DNA of 64,000 nt from Planctomycetota bacterium (GCA_027622275.1 JAQBZB010000009.1:1-64000); one strand, 5' to 3'; positions 26,969-34,994 are shown, counted from the first letter of the stretch. Numbers and translations: made by a program. The notes: generated by a model not told the origin, from the sequence alone.

Positions 26969-27280
26969 GAAACGCAAACAATGCCTTTGATTTCAGAAGC
27001 CCGGCTTCTCAAACAAGCCGGGCTTCTGAAAAAGCGGGGTCTCGCGTACTGGTACGCTCTGTTTCCGGTTCACCGATTGGTCTTCGCTGGCATGTCGAGA
27101 AACATCGCCCGCGCGGCCGCCCGGCAGACAGCAAGCGAGGAACCAGCGCCAATTCCAGTGGACCAGGGCCGGGCGAAGGGAAGGTTCGAGAATTCACTGG
27201 CTTTGCAGTGGGATGGAATGGAAAGTGACGTTCCAGGTAGTTTCCGGGTGTGGTATCTTCGCGCAAAGAGGTAATGCATT
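26969..27280 (+). other. 312 bp gap at the island's left edge
   Basis: Apart from the hairpin just described, an ORF of 97 codons (26981-27274) crosses the hairpin and has no resemblance to a protein family, so it is not called. The end of the gap holds AAAGAGG, the probable ribosome-binding site of the next gene. Confidence 0.5.
26995..27027. terminator. Perfect 13-bp hairpin after the adaptor gene
   Basis: AGAAGCCCGGCTT / AAGCCGGGCTTCT separated by seven bases, 27 bp after the adaptor stop. There is no run of T after it, so it may be a Rho-independent-like terminator, an mRNA stabiliser or a REP-type palindrome. It marks the left edge of the inserted island. Confidence 0.5.
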
Positions 27281-27811
27281 GTGGCAACCAGAAAACGTCG
27301 AACGCGTGAACACATTATCGCGGACCTTGGCGTAAATTACGTCGAACGCCAAGTGCTCAAATGCGGTCACGCAGTGAATCGCACGAGTCCAGGTCAGGAT
27401 TATGGCGTCGACTTGGTTGTCTTGACGTTCGATGAGAATTGCGAACTTGAAAACGGGCAGATCGAGATTCAAGTTCGTGCGACTGAGCAAGTCAAACCGC
27501 TAAAGAGCGGTGAAGTATTTGCTCAACGATTGGAAACCGCGCATGTCAGCCATTGGGTCATGCAGCCGTTTCCAGTCATTCTCGCCGTCTACGACGCTTC
27601 GCAAGAACGAGCGTGGTGGCTGAACATTCAACAGGCTGCCGAGCAACGTCAGCTCGACGATCTCGGCGAGAGCGTTACCGTTCACCTTCCCTTCGCCAAC
27701 GAGTTCACAGAATCGGCAGTCGAGCAATTCCGCGCCGACCGCGATGTGATGCTTAAACAACTGCAACAGTCGATCGCCAATCGCGATCAACAAGGAGATA
27801 GCCATGAATGA
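27281..27811 (+). CDS. DUF4365-like protein (PD-(D/E)XK nuclease-like)
   Basis: 176 residues from a GTG preceded by AAAGAGG. The stretch SPGQDYGVDLVVLTFDE, followed by ENGQIEIQVRATEQVKPL, is the DUF4365 core, related to PD-(D/E)XK restriction-nuclease folds. The catalytic lysine normally in the QVK position appears here as Arg (QVRAT), so activity may be lost. WWLNIQQAAEQ lies in the second half. The gene overlaps the start of the next gene by eight bases, so the two are co-translated. DUF4365 proteins occur in defence and toxin neighbourhoods, which fits this island; the function is not established. Confidence 0.75.
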   Translation: MATRKRRTREHIIADLGVNYVERQVLKCGHAVNRTSPGQDYGVDLVVLTFDENCELENGQIEIQVRATEQVKPLKSGEVFAQRLETAHVSHWVMQPFPVILAVYDASQERAWWLNIQQAAEQRQLDDLGESVTVHLPFANEFTESAVEQFRADRDVMLKQLQQSIANRDQQGDSHE

Positions 27812-28070
27812 AGTTGAGGTCACTTATCAGTCGCTTTTCGATCTGTTGTTGCGACTTGGATTCGAGGATGTCTCCAGCGCCACGCCATCTCGTCGCGTTT
27901 TTCGCCACCAACCAACCGACACGCTGCTCGCCTTTGCCGAGCAACCGGCAGGCAACCACGTCCGCGAAGCGGAACTCATCGCCACGCAACAGCAACTCGA
28001 CTACCGCGGGCTCCTCAGCGAATCAGAGTTCGAACAGAAGATTGGGGCAGCGGTCGATGCCCAGACCTGA
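27804..28070 (+). CDS. Small protein, HicA-like fold possible
   Basis: 88 residues, preceded by AAGGAGATAGCC. The pattern SLFDLLLRLGFEDVS, then RRVFRHQPTDTLLAF, then ATQQQLDYRGLL resembles the alpha-beta-beta-beta-alpha layout of HicA toxins, but the diagnostic catalytic His of the GSHHIY motif is absent, so this is a fold guess only. A second, frameshifted copy lies at about 33017-33303. Both copies are beside PIN-domain genes. It overlaps the DUF4365-like gene. Confidence 0.6.
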   Translation: MNEVEVTYQSLFDLLLRLGFEDVSSATPSRRVFRHQPTDTLLAFAEQPAGNHVREAELIATQQQLDYRGLLSESEFEQKIGAAVDAQT

Positions 28071-28090
28071 GCCCTGCGCATACGGCAGGG

Positions 28091-28192
28091 GTGGTCGCCA
28101 CCTACAACGTGAGCGACTTTCGCTCGCCGGATTTGACACCGCATGGCTGGACCGTCATGACGCCCCGGGAATTCCTCGCCCACTATTCATAA
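28091..28192 (+). pseudogene. C-terminal remnant of a PIN-domain toxin
   Basis: Translation from 28091 gives VVATYNVSDFRSPDLTPHGW and continues to PREFLAHYS before a stop. TYNVSDF corresponds to the final acidic motif (T-R-N-x-x-D-F) of PIN nucleases and the tail TPREFL is typical. The N-terminal DT(D/N) and the central Glu and Asp motifs are not present upstream. It ends ten bases before the RHH antitoxin start, the usual toxin/antitoxin spacing. Too short for the ORF track. Confidence 0.7.
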
Positions 28193-28202
28193 GGAAAACA
28201 CA

Positions 28203-28469
28203 ATGGCCACGCTATCGCTGCGCATGCGAGACGACCTGAAACAAAAGGCCCAGCAGCTTGCCAAAGAGCAGGGCGTCTCGCTCAACGCTTTCATAAACGC
28301 CACCCTCGCCGCCACGATCGCCCAGCAGGAAACGCTGACGTTTTTCAGCGACCGGCTGAAAGACGTGGACCAGGAAACGCTCCACCGGCGCGTCATGAAG
28401 TTCATGCGAAAAACGCGACGCGGCAAAGAACCGAGCGTTGAGGAAATCGAACGGGCGGTGCGCGGTTAA
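28203..28469 (+). CDS. Ribbon-helix-helix antitoxin-like protein
   Basis: 88 residues from ATG with AAGGAAA upstream. ATLSLRMRDDLKQKAQQLAK then EQGVSLNAFINATLAATI is a standard ribbon-helix-helix DNA-binding domain. The C-terminal half (ERLKDVD-like, then RRVMKFMRKTRRGKEP) would bind the toxin. Its toxin partner survives only as the fragment at 28091-28192, so this is an orphan antitoxin that may now only repress transcription. Confidence 0.8.
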   Translation: MATLSLRMRDDLKQKAQQLAKEQGVSLNAFINATLAATIAQQETLTFFSDRLKDVDQETLHRRVMKFMRKTRRGKEPSVEEIERAVRG

Positions 28470-28687
28470 CTGGTTTGGGTTGATCTGGTGAACCAGCCGC
28501 CAACAGATTCCGAACTCGCAGCCTTGCGTCTTCGTGTGCATCGCGGATTCCTGTTGGTGACCAGCGCTGGATCGAAAGCACTTCAAAACAGCTTGGCCTG
28601 GACTCGACGCTACGACCGCGCGGTCGGCCAAAGAAGGAAAACGAGAAATCAGGACGACCCATGATCTCTATTTAGCATCTCTAAATT

Positions 28688-28739
28688 TGGTGGCGGTCAC
28701 CTTTTCCAGCACCTGGTGGCGGTCACCTTTTCCAGCACC
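28688..28739. repeat. Tandem duplication of a 26-bp unit
   Basis: TGGTGGCGGTCACCTTTTCC AGCACC occurs twice head to tail. Each copy contains the small palindrome GGTGGCGGTCACC. Confidence 0.85.
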
Positions 28740-28797
28740 CCCGCAGTTTCGCGGCGGGCTGTTCCAGGCTGGCCAGTTCGCGTTTCGGGGGGTGATG

Positions 28798-28866
28798 GCG
28801 TCAGGTCTTGAGTTTTAACTTTTCCTAAGAGGCGGCGGTCCAAAGTTAAAAGTCAAGACCTGACGC
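28798..28866. repeat. 25-bp inverted repeat, one mismatch
   Basis: GCGTCAGGTCTTGAGTTTTA ACTTT pairs with AAAGTTAAAAGTCAAGACCT GACGC across 19 bp. The perfect outer ends (GCGTCAGGTCTTGA) suggest a mobile-element or MITE-like origin. It lies just behind the WD40 gene stop and could also act as a transcription stop. Confidence 0.8.
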
Positions 28867-28907
28867 TGATTCTCCGCCCGACACAATGAGTCATCTGCGC
28901 AACGCTG

Positions 28908-31697
28908 CTATCGGCTCAATGCTTCCGCGACCATTCGAGAGACACGCTTGGATACTGTATCACCACGTTCCGCCGCCTCGTTAATCGCACGGAGCACATC
29001 ATCACGTGTTCGCCATCTACCGTTTCCCTTGCCACGAACCAGTGCAGACATCGCAGAGCCCGACGCCCAAGCTGGCCAACCCGTGTTTCTCGTACCCAGA
29101 TAAAGGAGGTCGATTGGGTGCGTCTCAGTTAGGAGTTGCACGGTTTCGTTGTCATCCGAGAAACTAAGCGCACCCTCGCCCCACGGTAAGACTGCAAGGA
29201 CGGTTCCAGTTTCCACGTCCCACACCTCACAATCCACTTTGTGGTGCAGAGCGACAATCATTCGCCGACCATCTGATGCAAGCGCAAGGTCCCGCACCTC
29301 CGGCCCCCAAAGTCCATGCTCGCTTTCGAATGAATACGGGGGGTATCGGAGTACTTGCTTGCCGACCCGGACACTGAAGCCACCGTCATTCGAGTCGCTG
29401 GCGACAAACAGCGTACCGTTCCGATACGCGGTCAGCTCCGTCCCGCGGTCTGCTTTCGACAGGTGAACGGAATCCGAACTAACAATAAGCAACTTGAGGA
29501 GGGCTCTGTCGAATCGCTGGCGCGCTCGCGTTCCCGAGATCTCAAGCACTGGGGGCTGATTCTCCCTAAGTTCACTCGAAGCGTAGACCGCGGTCGTATA
29601 GGGTCGATCTTCGATGAAGTACTTCCCGTCGCGGGAGATTCTCGCCAAGGTTTCAAGCGGCTTGGAACATCTTGAGATCCCGGCTTCCGACCATTCACAG
29701 ACGGCGAATGTCTGCCTCACATCGCCGGAGAACCTCGAAACCGCGGCCAGCCGGCGGCCTTCGCCGATCCAGGCGTCTCCATCAAGTAGCCATCCATTCG
29801 AATCAAAGGCCGCCGACTCGACCCCGGATTCGGCGTCGAGCACCGTCACTTTGGCTCTTGCTTCTCGCTCCGTTACGTGGCTCTCGTCGATAATCACGTA
29901 CCGGCCATCCGTGGAGAACCGAGCGTGTGTGGTTATGTCGTCGCCAGGTATCGTCTTCTTCCATGTCTGGCGCTCGCTCGCATGCGCCCCCAACGATCTG
30001 GAAGTGATCTCGTGCTTGCCTGTTCCATAGGTGCTTCGGATAGTCAGCGATCTATCGTGCCGGGGCGAGAACGCTGTACGCTCCCGGCCTTCGCCATTCC
30101 TCGGCCGGGCCTCCAGAGAGTCGGGCGACTGGAATACACGGATCGGCAACGAGACGAACTCACCATCTCCGTTTATCACCCACATCTCGCTTCCGGAGCG
30201 GTTCCATTTCCGAGCTACGACGGACGCTCCCACGTTTCGAATCGCTTCTTCGGCTCCCGAATATAGGTCCCGCACCCGAAGACCGTTGGCGTCAAGGAAG
30301 GAGATAGTGTTCGGGCCTGGTCCTTGAGCCCATGCTTGTCCTATACCAAGGTCGTCCCAGGCCTTGTCGGCGTTCACCCCTATCGCGGCTGCAAACTCGT
30401 CTATGAGGGGGCGAACACCCGTCGTTGGTGCCTCCGCATACGTCACGATCGGATGATCGCGACGTGTGATTTGTTTGCACGCGGTCGAATCGCAGTACCA
30501 CGTCTCGTCGATGTTCCTGAAGACAAAAGCAGGTTTCGCCGGGTAACCCTGCCAGCGCACTTGACCCGAGAAACCAATGATTGAGTGTGTCCACAAGGTT
30601 GCGCCCTCGGGAACCGGCCCTGAGTATCCGGACGGAATCTTGTCAACGTCGACAAGAGCCAATCGTAGCTCCCCGGCGGCATACCCCCCTCCGTCAGCGC
30701 GCATCTGGGGTCCGCCGGTCTGCCAAACGATGAAGGACTCACCGGTCGAGGGGAAGCCTTCAGCGACCGTTCCACCGCTGAGTCGCATCGTGTCGACGCG
30801 CTCCTGACCAATGCGAAGAATCTCTGTTGACTCATCTCGCGCACGAATCAGCACGTAGCCGCGAGGTCCGTGGGAAACCGAGAAGTCGTCGCCGCTGCTT
30901 TGCCATAGAAGTTTGTCGCTTCCAGGACGCCACACCGCAAGAGTGAAGACCCATGGGCGCGTGCGCTCCGTCCCTGGACGGAATGCCTCTGCCGGGAATA
31001 CGAGTGAGGCAAGTGTCCCGTCATCACTCAAGCCTATCGGGTATCGCTCCATGAAGTTCATCCACTGAAAGTCGTTGTGGAGCAATCCAACGTCAGGTGC
31101 CGGCAACTTCCGTCCGGTGGTTCCTTCGAACACTTCGACTCGTCCTGTGTGTCGGCGTACAAGGACTTTGTCCGCATCAACCGAGAGCGCGGCGGCCCAT
31201 ACGGGGCCGATATCGCTGAGTGACCGGGGAGCGCTCGCAAGGTTCGCAACAATGCCCGCTAGCGCAACTGAGGCGCGAGGATCAGAGGGCGGTAGGTAGT
31301 CGATAGCTGCTCCAAATGCCTCAACTGCACTCGCAAGGTCGTGCCGCCGTAGTGCAGCCTGTGCGTCAAGTAACCGGCTTTCTGCCAAACGCTCTTGATC
31401 CTGCTCCTGAGCGGCGACGACTTTGTTGCGTTCGTCTGTCACCTCGCGCTCGTTCCGCTCGGCACGCTGCCACTGGACGACGCTGAATGCGGTCAGTGAA
31501 CTGAGCACGATCAGGGCGGCGATGGTGGCGGTCGTCACGCGCCGCAGTTGTTTCAATCGCCGGGCTTGACGCTCAGTGCGCCGCTGCGCGTCGAGCGCCG
31601 CGCGGCGCTGGGGCAGGGTCTCCAGCCGCTCGGCCAGGTCCGCGGGACCGGGCAGCCGACGCTGCCTTTGAACCGGTAGCGGCCGTGGTTCAGCCAC
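28908..31697 (-). CDS. WD40-repeat protein with TM and coiled coil; C-terminal half of a broken cyclase fusion
   Basis: 929 codons. The N-terminal part LAERLETLPQRRAALDAQRR leads to a TM segment TTATIAALIVLSSLTAFSVV and a coiled coil (NEREVTDERNKVVAAQEQDQ). A long propeller-like region follows (for example RFSTDGRYVIIDESH and VRDLALASDGRRMIVALHHK), ending in MVAEALSR. The GTG at 31697 overlaps the upstream cyclase ORF in a different frame. This layout resembles intact single proteins with cyclase or kinase catalytic part, TM, then WD40, so the gene is probably the downstream half of a frameshifted fusion. Whether it is translated on its own is unknown. Codon-level coding signal looks intact throughout. 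Confidence 0.72.
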   Translation of the reverse strand: MAEPRPLPVQRQRRLPGPADLAERLETLPQRRAALDAQRRTERQARRLKQLRRVTTATIAALIVLSSLTAFSVVQWQRAERNEREVTDERNKVVAAQEQDQERLAESRLLDAQAALRRHDLASAVEAFGAAIDYLPPSDPRASVALAGIVANLASAPRSLSDIGPVWAAALSVDADKVLVRRHTGRVEVFEGTTGRKLPAPDVGLLHNDFQWMNFMERYPIGLSDDGTLASLVFPAEAFRPGTERTRPWVFTLAVWRPGSDKLLWQSSGDDFSVSHGPRGYVLIRARDESTEILRIGQERVDTMRLSGGTVAEGFPSTGESFIVWQTGGPQMRADGGGYAAGELRLALVDVDKIPSGYSGPVPEGATLWTHSIIGFSGQVRWQGYPAKPAFVFRNIDETWYCDSTACKQITRRDHPIVTYAEAPTTGVRPLIDEFAAAIGVNADKAWDDLGIGQAWAQGPGPNTISFLDANGLRVRDLYSGAEEAIRNVGASVVARKWNRSGSEMWVINGDGEFVSLPIRVFQSPDSLEARPRNGEGRERTAFSPRHDRSLTIRSTYGTGKHEITSRSLGAHASERQTWKKTIPGDDITTHARFSTDGRYVIIDESHVTEREARAKVTVLDAESGVESAAFDSNGWLLDGDAWIGEGRRLAAVSRFSGDVRQTFAVCEWSEAGISRCSKPLETLARISRDGKYFIEDRPYTTAVYASSELRENQPPVLEISGTRARQRFDRALLKLLIVSSDSVHLSKADRGTELTAYRNGTLFVASDSNDGGFSVRVGKQVLRYPPYSFESEHGLWGPEVRDLALASDGRRMIVALHHKVDCEVWDVETGTVLAVLPWGEGALSFSDDNETVQLLTETHPIDLLYLGTRNTGWPAWASGSAMSALVRGKGNGRWRTRDDVLRAINEAAERGDTVSKRVSRMVAEALSR

Positions 31698-32272
31698 TGG
31701 ACTTCCGGCGGCGAGGCGTCGGCGCCGGCTTCGAGCCAGTGGGCGCGCACGCGGCCCGACTGGCGGGCGCTGTCGAAGGCCACGCGCGTCAGCAGCGTTT
31801 GCCCGGGCTGGGCCAGGCTCATCACGCGGGCCGTCATGTTGGCCGCATCACCGGCCAAGTCCCGATCGCCTTCGCTCCGCGCGTCAAACTCGATCGCCTC
31901 GCCCAGATGGATGCCGACCGTCGACTGCGGCTCAACACGCACCCACTTCGCGAGTCTCAGCGCGTGATGGAACCGCAAGGAACATTCGGCCGCGTCGCTG
32001 GCGCTGGCAAACGTGGCCATGAAGCCGTCGCCGGTGTGCTTAATTTCTTTGGCCCCGGAATACTCGGCCCGCAATCGCCGAAAGATCGCGTTGTGCGGTT
32101 CCAGCACGCACCGCACATAGTCGGCGTCGCCGAGCTGGCGGGCCAAGGCCGAGGAACCGACCAGGTCCGTGAACATGAACACGACGAGCTGGGAACGTTG
32201 CGGGCTGGCGGCCGGCGAATCTGCCGCGCCAACGGAGTCCGCAAGTTGCGGTACGGAATCGGCAGCCTTCAT
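31553..32272 (-). CDS. Class III adenylate/guanylate cyclase domain, C-terminus out of frame
   Basis: The start at 32272 is preferred over 32290 because of GGAGTGGG upstream. The first metal-binding Asp is in VVFMFTDLVGSSALARQLGD, the second Asp and a substrate Lys in EIKHTGDGFMATF, and the Asn/Arg pair in LAGDAANMTARVMSL, so the catalytic core looks complete and would make cAMP or cGMP. After HGRYRFKG the reading frame leaves family-like sequence (SVGCPVPRTWPSG…), while the matching continuation is in the frame of the WD40 ORF. A short deletion or insertion between about 31640 and 31690 is the likely cause. Confidence 0.75.
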   Translation of the reverse strand: MKAADSVPQLADSVGAADSPAASPQRSQLVVFMFTDLVGSSALARQLGDADYVRCVLEPHNAIFRRLRAEYSGAKEIKHTGDGFMATFASASDAAECSLRFHHALRLAKWVRVEPQSTVGIHLGEAIEFDARSEGDRDLAGDAANMTARVMSLAQPGQTLLTRVAFDSARQSGRVRAHWLEAGADASPPEVQWLNHGRYRFKGSVGCPVPRTWPSGWRPCPSAARRSTRSGALSVKPGD

Positions 32273-32578
32273 TGTCCCACTCCAAGTCACGAGGTTGGTG
32301 CAACACTCAACAGTAACGCAAGCACACGCCGAACCAATATACCTACCGCACTCGGCGATACAACAATTCCACGCACCTGCCCTACGTATCGCCGTGACTT
32401 ACAATTCGTGCCGTCGTTGACCAACGGGGCGCAAGCGACTTGGCCGGGCCGGCGACCAGGGAACTGGTTGGTCATGTTGTTGCTGGCTCTGTGCGACTAT
32501 TTCGAGACGTGTTTGCCGGCGGGACTACCGACTTCAGCTTCAATCGCTGGCGCCACGCCGTTGGAGCAGCAGACTTAG

Positions 32579-32689
32579 AAACTCGATGTCGGAAAATCCC
32601 TGGCTCAGACCGCCTTGCCGGACCACTACGAGTTTCCGGGATGGGATGACGTACAGCCGCTGCTTGCCGGCACCGCAGGCGGCGACTAG
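32579..32689 (+). pseudogene. Unrecognised coding remnant
   Basis: In this frame the sequence reads LDVGKSLAQTALPDHYEFPG then WDDVQPLLAGTAGGD and stops. It looks like the C-terminal end of a real protein. The preceding stretch in another frame (DVFAGGTTDFSFNRWRHAVG) may be its upstream continuation, implying a frameshift. No family is recognised. The rest of 32273-32690 shows nothing supportable. Confidence 0.35.
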
Positions 32690-33016
32690 ATCGTTGGGGA
32701 GCCAAGCGGAATTCGCCACGTCGCCCCACGCCCTGGACAGAATGGGAATCGACCGGCGAAATTCCGTACTGACCGGATTCTTGGAAGAGTAAATAAAAGA
32801 GTAAATAGTAGACGCAGCTCATTTCTTTCTGGGCCAGCCACATGGACGGAGTGAATGATCAAGTTAGAGTCGGGCTGCTGACTTGCGAACTGACTGCTTC
32901 CTTGCTGTGCGCCTTTCCGGACGGAACTGCTGATCGCTGACAATTCTGCCTCGGACTGTGCATGATTCACATGCGCAGGAGAGGTAAAGACTCCAGGGAC
33001 CGTTGAGTCGTCCGCG

Positions 33017-33303
33017 CTTCGCCTTTGCCTCGGGTGCCGCTTCCAACTTTCGATCGAAGTTTTGTTCCGCCAGCATCCCGCGGAGGTCGAGCTGTTTCTG
33101 ACGCGAATTAGATCCGCGACTCGCACAGGTGTACCAGTCGGATAAGCGGCGAACGCCAATACCGTATCGCCACGGCGAACCACGTTGCTCACACGGTCGG
33201 GATGGGTGAGGCCGAATTGGGCGATTCCACTCGCGCCGTACACGCGATAAAGTCTCGGCGCAGATCGCGACTGCGCCGGTGGGACTGACGTGCCCAGCGT
33301 CAC
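33017..33303 (-). pseudogene. Frameshifted second copy of the small HicA-like protein
   Basis: The first frame gives SGIAQFGLTHPDRVSNVVRR then GDTVLAFAAYPTGTPVRVADLI, matching RLGFEDVSSATPSRRVFRHQ and PTDTLLAFAEQPAGNHVREAEL of the gene at 27804. The continuation is in the next frame as MLAEQNFDRKLEAAPEA, matching LLSESEFEQKIGAAVDA. One indel near 33085 separates them. Limits are approximate. It follows the PIN toxin at 33321-33725. Confidence 0.65.
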
Positions 33304-33320
33304 TTCGTCCAGTCCTCGAC

Positions 33321-33725
33321 TTACAAATTCGGAATGTGCTCGAAATCGGAAGTATTCCTCGTCAACAACGTCATGTTGTGCGAAAGAACAATCGCGCCAA
33401 TTCGCAAGTCCATTTTTCCGATCCGAATCTTCTGGTCGCGCAGATCCCGATAGGTTCTCGCGGAGGGTTCGTCGAACGACAGAACCTGAGCCGGTTTGAA
33501 CTGTGCCAAGATCTCGTCCATCAGGCGATAACCTCGCGTCAACCCGGCCTCGTCCTTCGCTTTCGAAATGTACAAGTTTGCGCCCATCACGAGTTCGTGA
33601 AAGGTGATGATCGTGAAGTAAAAGTCCGATAGGGGACGAGCCCTCATTCTTTGGTCGAGGCGACTGAAATCGGGCTCAGATCGCCGCTGAATGATGCTCG
33701 CATGGTCCGTATCGAGTACATACAC
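33321..33725 (-). CDS. PIN-domain toxin (VapC-like)
   Basis: 134 residues starting at a GTG two bases after the antitoxin stop. All four PIN acidic motifs are seen: MYVLDTDHASIIQRR (first Asp), TIITFHELVMGANL (Glu), RIGKMDLRIGAIVLS (Asp) and LLTRNTSDFEHIP (last Asp). Such proteins cut RNA and are held inactive by the adjacent antitoxin. This is the only complete toxin-antitoxin module on the island. Confidence 0.88.
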   Translation of the reverse strand: MYVLDTDHASIIQRRSEPDFSRLDQRMRARPLSDFYFTIITFHELVMGANLYISKAKDEAGLTRGYRLMDEILAQFKPAQVLSFDEPSARTYRDLRDQKIRIGKMDLRIGAIVLSHNMTLLTRNTSDFEHIPNL

Positions 33726-33727
33726 GG

Positions 33728-33928
33728 TCAGTCATCCTCGTCAGCTTGACCTTGGGATTCTCGAAACTGACGGCCCAGCGCGAGGACTTCGTCAAACGCC
33801 GGATCGTTTTCAAAGGCACCGGTCATGCGGTCGTACCAGGAGTCCGTGGATTCGACCTTCCGCTTCAGATTCCGCAGTTCGTTCTCCACGGCGGTCAATC
33901 GCTGCTCGATAGTGGTGTTCTCGGACAT
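33728..33928 (-). CDS. Cognate antitoxin of the PIN toxin, coiled-coil
   Basis: 66 residues. IEQRLTAVENELRNLKRKVE is an amphipathic coiled coil, followed by YDRMTGAFENDPAFDEVLAL and an acidic tail. Small proteins of this layout, with MTGxFxxDPxFDEVLxLGR, pair with PIN toxins; no DNA-binding domain is apparent. It is translated immediately before the toxin. Confidence 0.75.
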   Translation of the reverse strand: MSENTTIEQRLTAVENELRNLKRKVESTDSWYDRMTGAFENDPAFDEVLALGRQFRESQGQADEDD

Positions 33929-34076
33929 TCAAGTCGCTCCGATAGTTGTTTGGGACCGCCAAAGCCATCGTCCATTGTAGCGTCCAAAATGGCAGGGGGA
34001 AATCGTGAAAGGTGGGCCGGAAAGGGTGACGGCCACCAAATCTGACATGCCCAGGAAGAATAGGTAGCAACGTTGG

Positions 34077-34230
34077 ATGCCTCGACCAACAAGATTTGTT
34101 CCTGGTGGAATGGTTTTTTCACGTGCGCAATCGTGGCACCCGGCGGCGCGATTTTTCAGCAAAGATGCGGACTTCGCGGCATTCGAAAAGGTGATGCACC
34201 AGTCCATGCGAGTCAGGCCGATGCGACTCA
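34077..34230 (+). pseudogene. N-terminal remnant of a REP-associated tyrosine transposase (RAYT)
   Basis: The fragment starts MPRPTRFVPGGMVF, the typical N-terminus of one RAYT group, then shifts frame: HVRNRGTRR is read in one frame and FFSKDADFAAFEKVMHQ in another because of an extra T in TTTTTT. The central HUH motif and the catalytic tyrosine are absent downstream. It lies between the PIN module and the FitA-like antitoxin. Confidence 0.6.
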
Positions 34231-34595
34231 GACGCAACAGGCCGAAACTCCTGGCGAGTTTCGCCACGCCGCGAAGTTGCTCCGTCCTCGATGGCTTCGT
34301 GCAGCGTGTCTATCTCCCTGGCCTTCGCTGTTCACTGTGCAACCCTGCGATTGTGGTCTCGCTGGCGATTGGCATGCATGAGCTGCACGCGATCGAAGGA
34401 GAGGTCTATGGCACCGTTTTCAAGTGCTAATGCGGCTATCGTCATCCTAAATCGACGGTTCCTGGAACGTACCTGGAATCCTTTCGCGGTCTGTATGGAA
34501 TGGAAGTTCAACTCGCCAATGCCTAGTTGTTCGGCTAAACTGAGAATCGTGGTGAATGGTTGAAAGTGGTTCCTGATAGCCAAACGGTGCGATAC
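34231..34595. other. 365 bp degraded stretch
   Basis: Follows the RAYT remnant. One plus-strand frame near 34452-34525 reads HPKSTVPGTYLESFRGLYGM then EVQLANA and stops, which looks like a protein C-terminus of unknown family. No intact gene is supported. Confidence 0.4.
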
Positions 34596-34844
34596 ATGAC
34601 CGAGTCGATTCTGCGAGAAGTCGAATTCTCCATTGTTGAAAAGCTCAAGCAGCGCGCGGAAAAGCACCACCGTAGTGTCGAAGAAGAGCATCGCGCGATC
34701 CTGCGCGATACGCTGCTGGGCGACGGAGAAGAAGCACCTGCCATCACGTTTGAGGCATATCTACGAACCATGCCCGACGTGGGAATGGACACTGATTTTT
34801 CGAGGATCGAAGGATCGATTCGCGATGTCGATTTGGCGAACTGA
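34596..34844 (+). CDS. FitA-like antitoxin
   Basis: About 82 residues from MTESILREVEFSIVEKLKQR; the track start at 34560 adds 12 residues without support. The segment EVEFSIVEKLKQRAEKHHRS then VEEEHRAILRDTLLG is the ribbon-helix-helix of FitA-type antitoxins, with a C-terminal toxin-binding tail (FEAYLRTMPDVGMDTDFSRI). Its stop codon overlaps the ATG of the following PIN gene, which is internally deleted, so the antitoxin is an orphan. Confidence 0.78.
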   Translation: MTESILREVEFSIVEKLKQRAEKHHRSVEEEHRAILRDTLLGDGEEAPAITFEAYLRTMPDVGMDTDFSRIEGSIRDVDLAN

Positions 34845-34966
34845 TGCTTTATCTGCTCGACACGAACGTGATTTCAGAATTGCGGAAAGGATCGCGATGC
34901 AACGTGAATGACATCAGCGATGTTGGCGTACGCGTCGTCAATTCGTTTGACTTTGTTACGGCATGA
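34844..34966 (+). pseudogene. PIN toxin (FitB-like) with a large in-frame internal deletion
   Basis: The 40-codon ORF begins MLYLLDTNVISELRKG, the N-terminal PIN motif with its Asp and the family's Glu-containing first helix. It then runs directly into RCNVNDISDVGVRVVNSFDF, which resembles the C-terminal TRNxxDFxGxGVxVxNPF segment of the same family. About 80-90 residues, including the central Glu and Asp, are missing without loss of frame. The product cannot be a nuclease but could still bind the antitoxin. Too short for the ORF track. Confidence 0.7.
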
Positions 34967-34994
34967 CGGCCAAATTCCGTACCGGAGATAATTC

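Larger units (their letters stand above)
28470..28907. other. 438 bp gene-free stretch with repeats
   Basis: No gene is supported between the RHH antitoxin and the WD40 gene, which converge here. The right half carries a tandem duplication and a long inverted repeat, listed separately. The left half (28470-28680) shows nothing recognisable. Confidence 0.6.

Noticed and set aside
26981-27274. 97-codon plus-strand ORF after the MacA-like gene
   Set aside because: It crosses a perfect hairpin and has no homology-like features.
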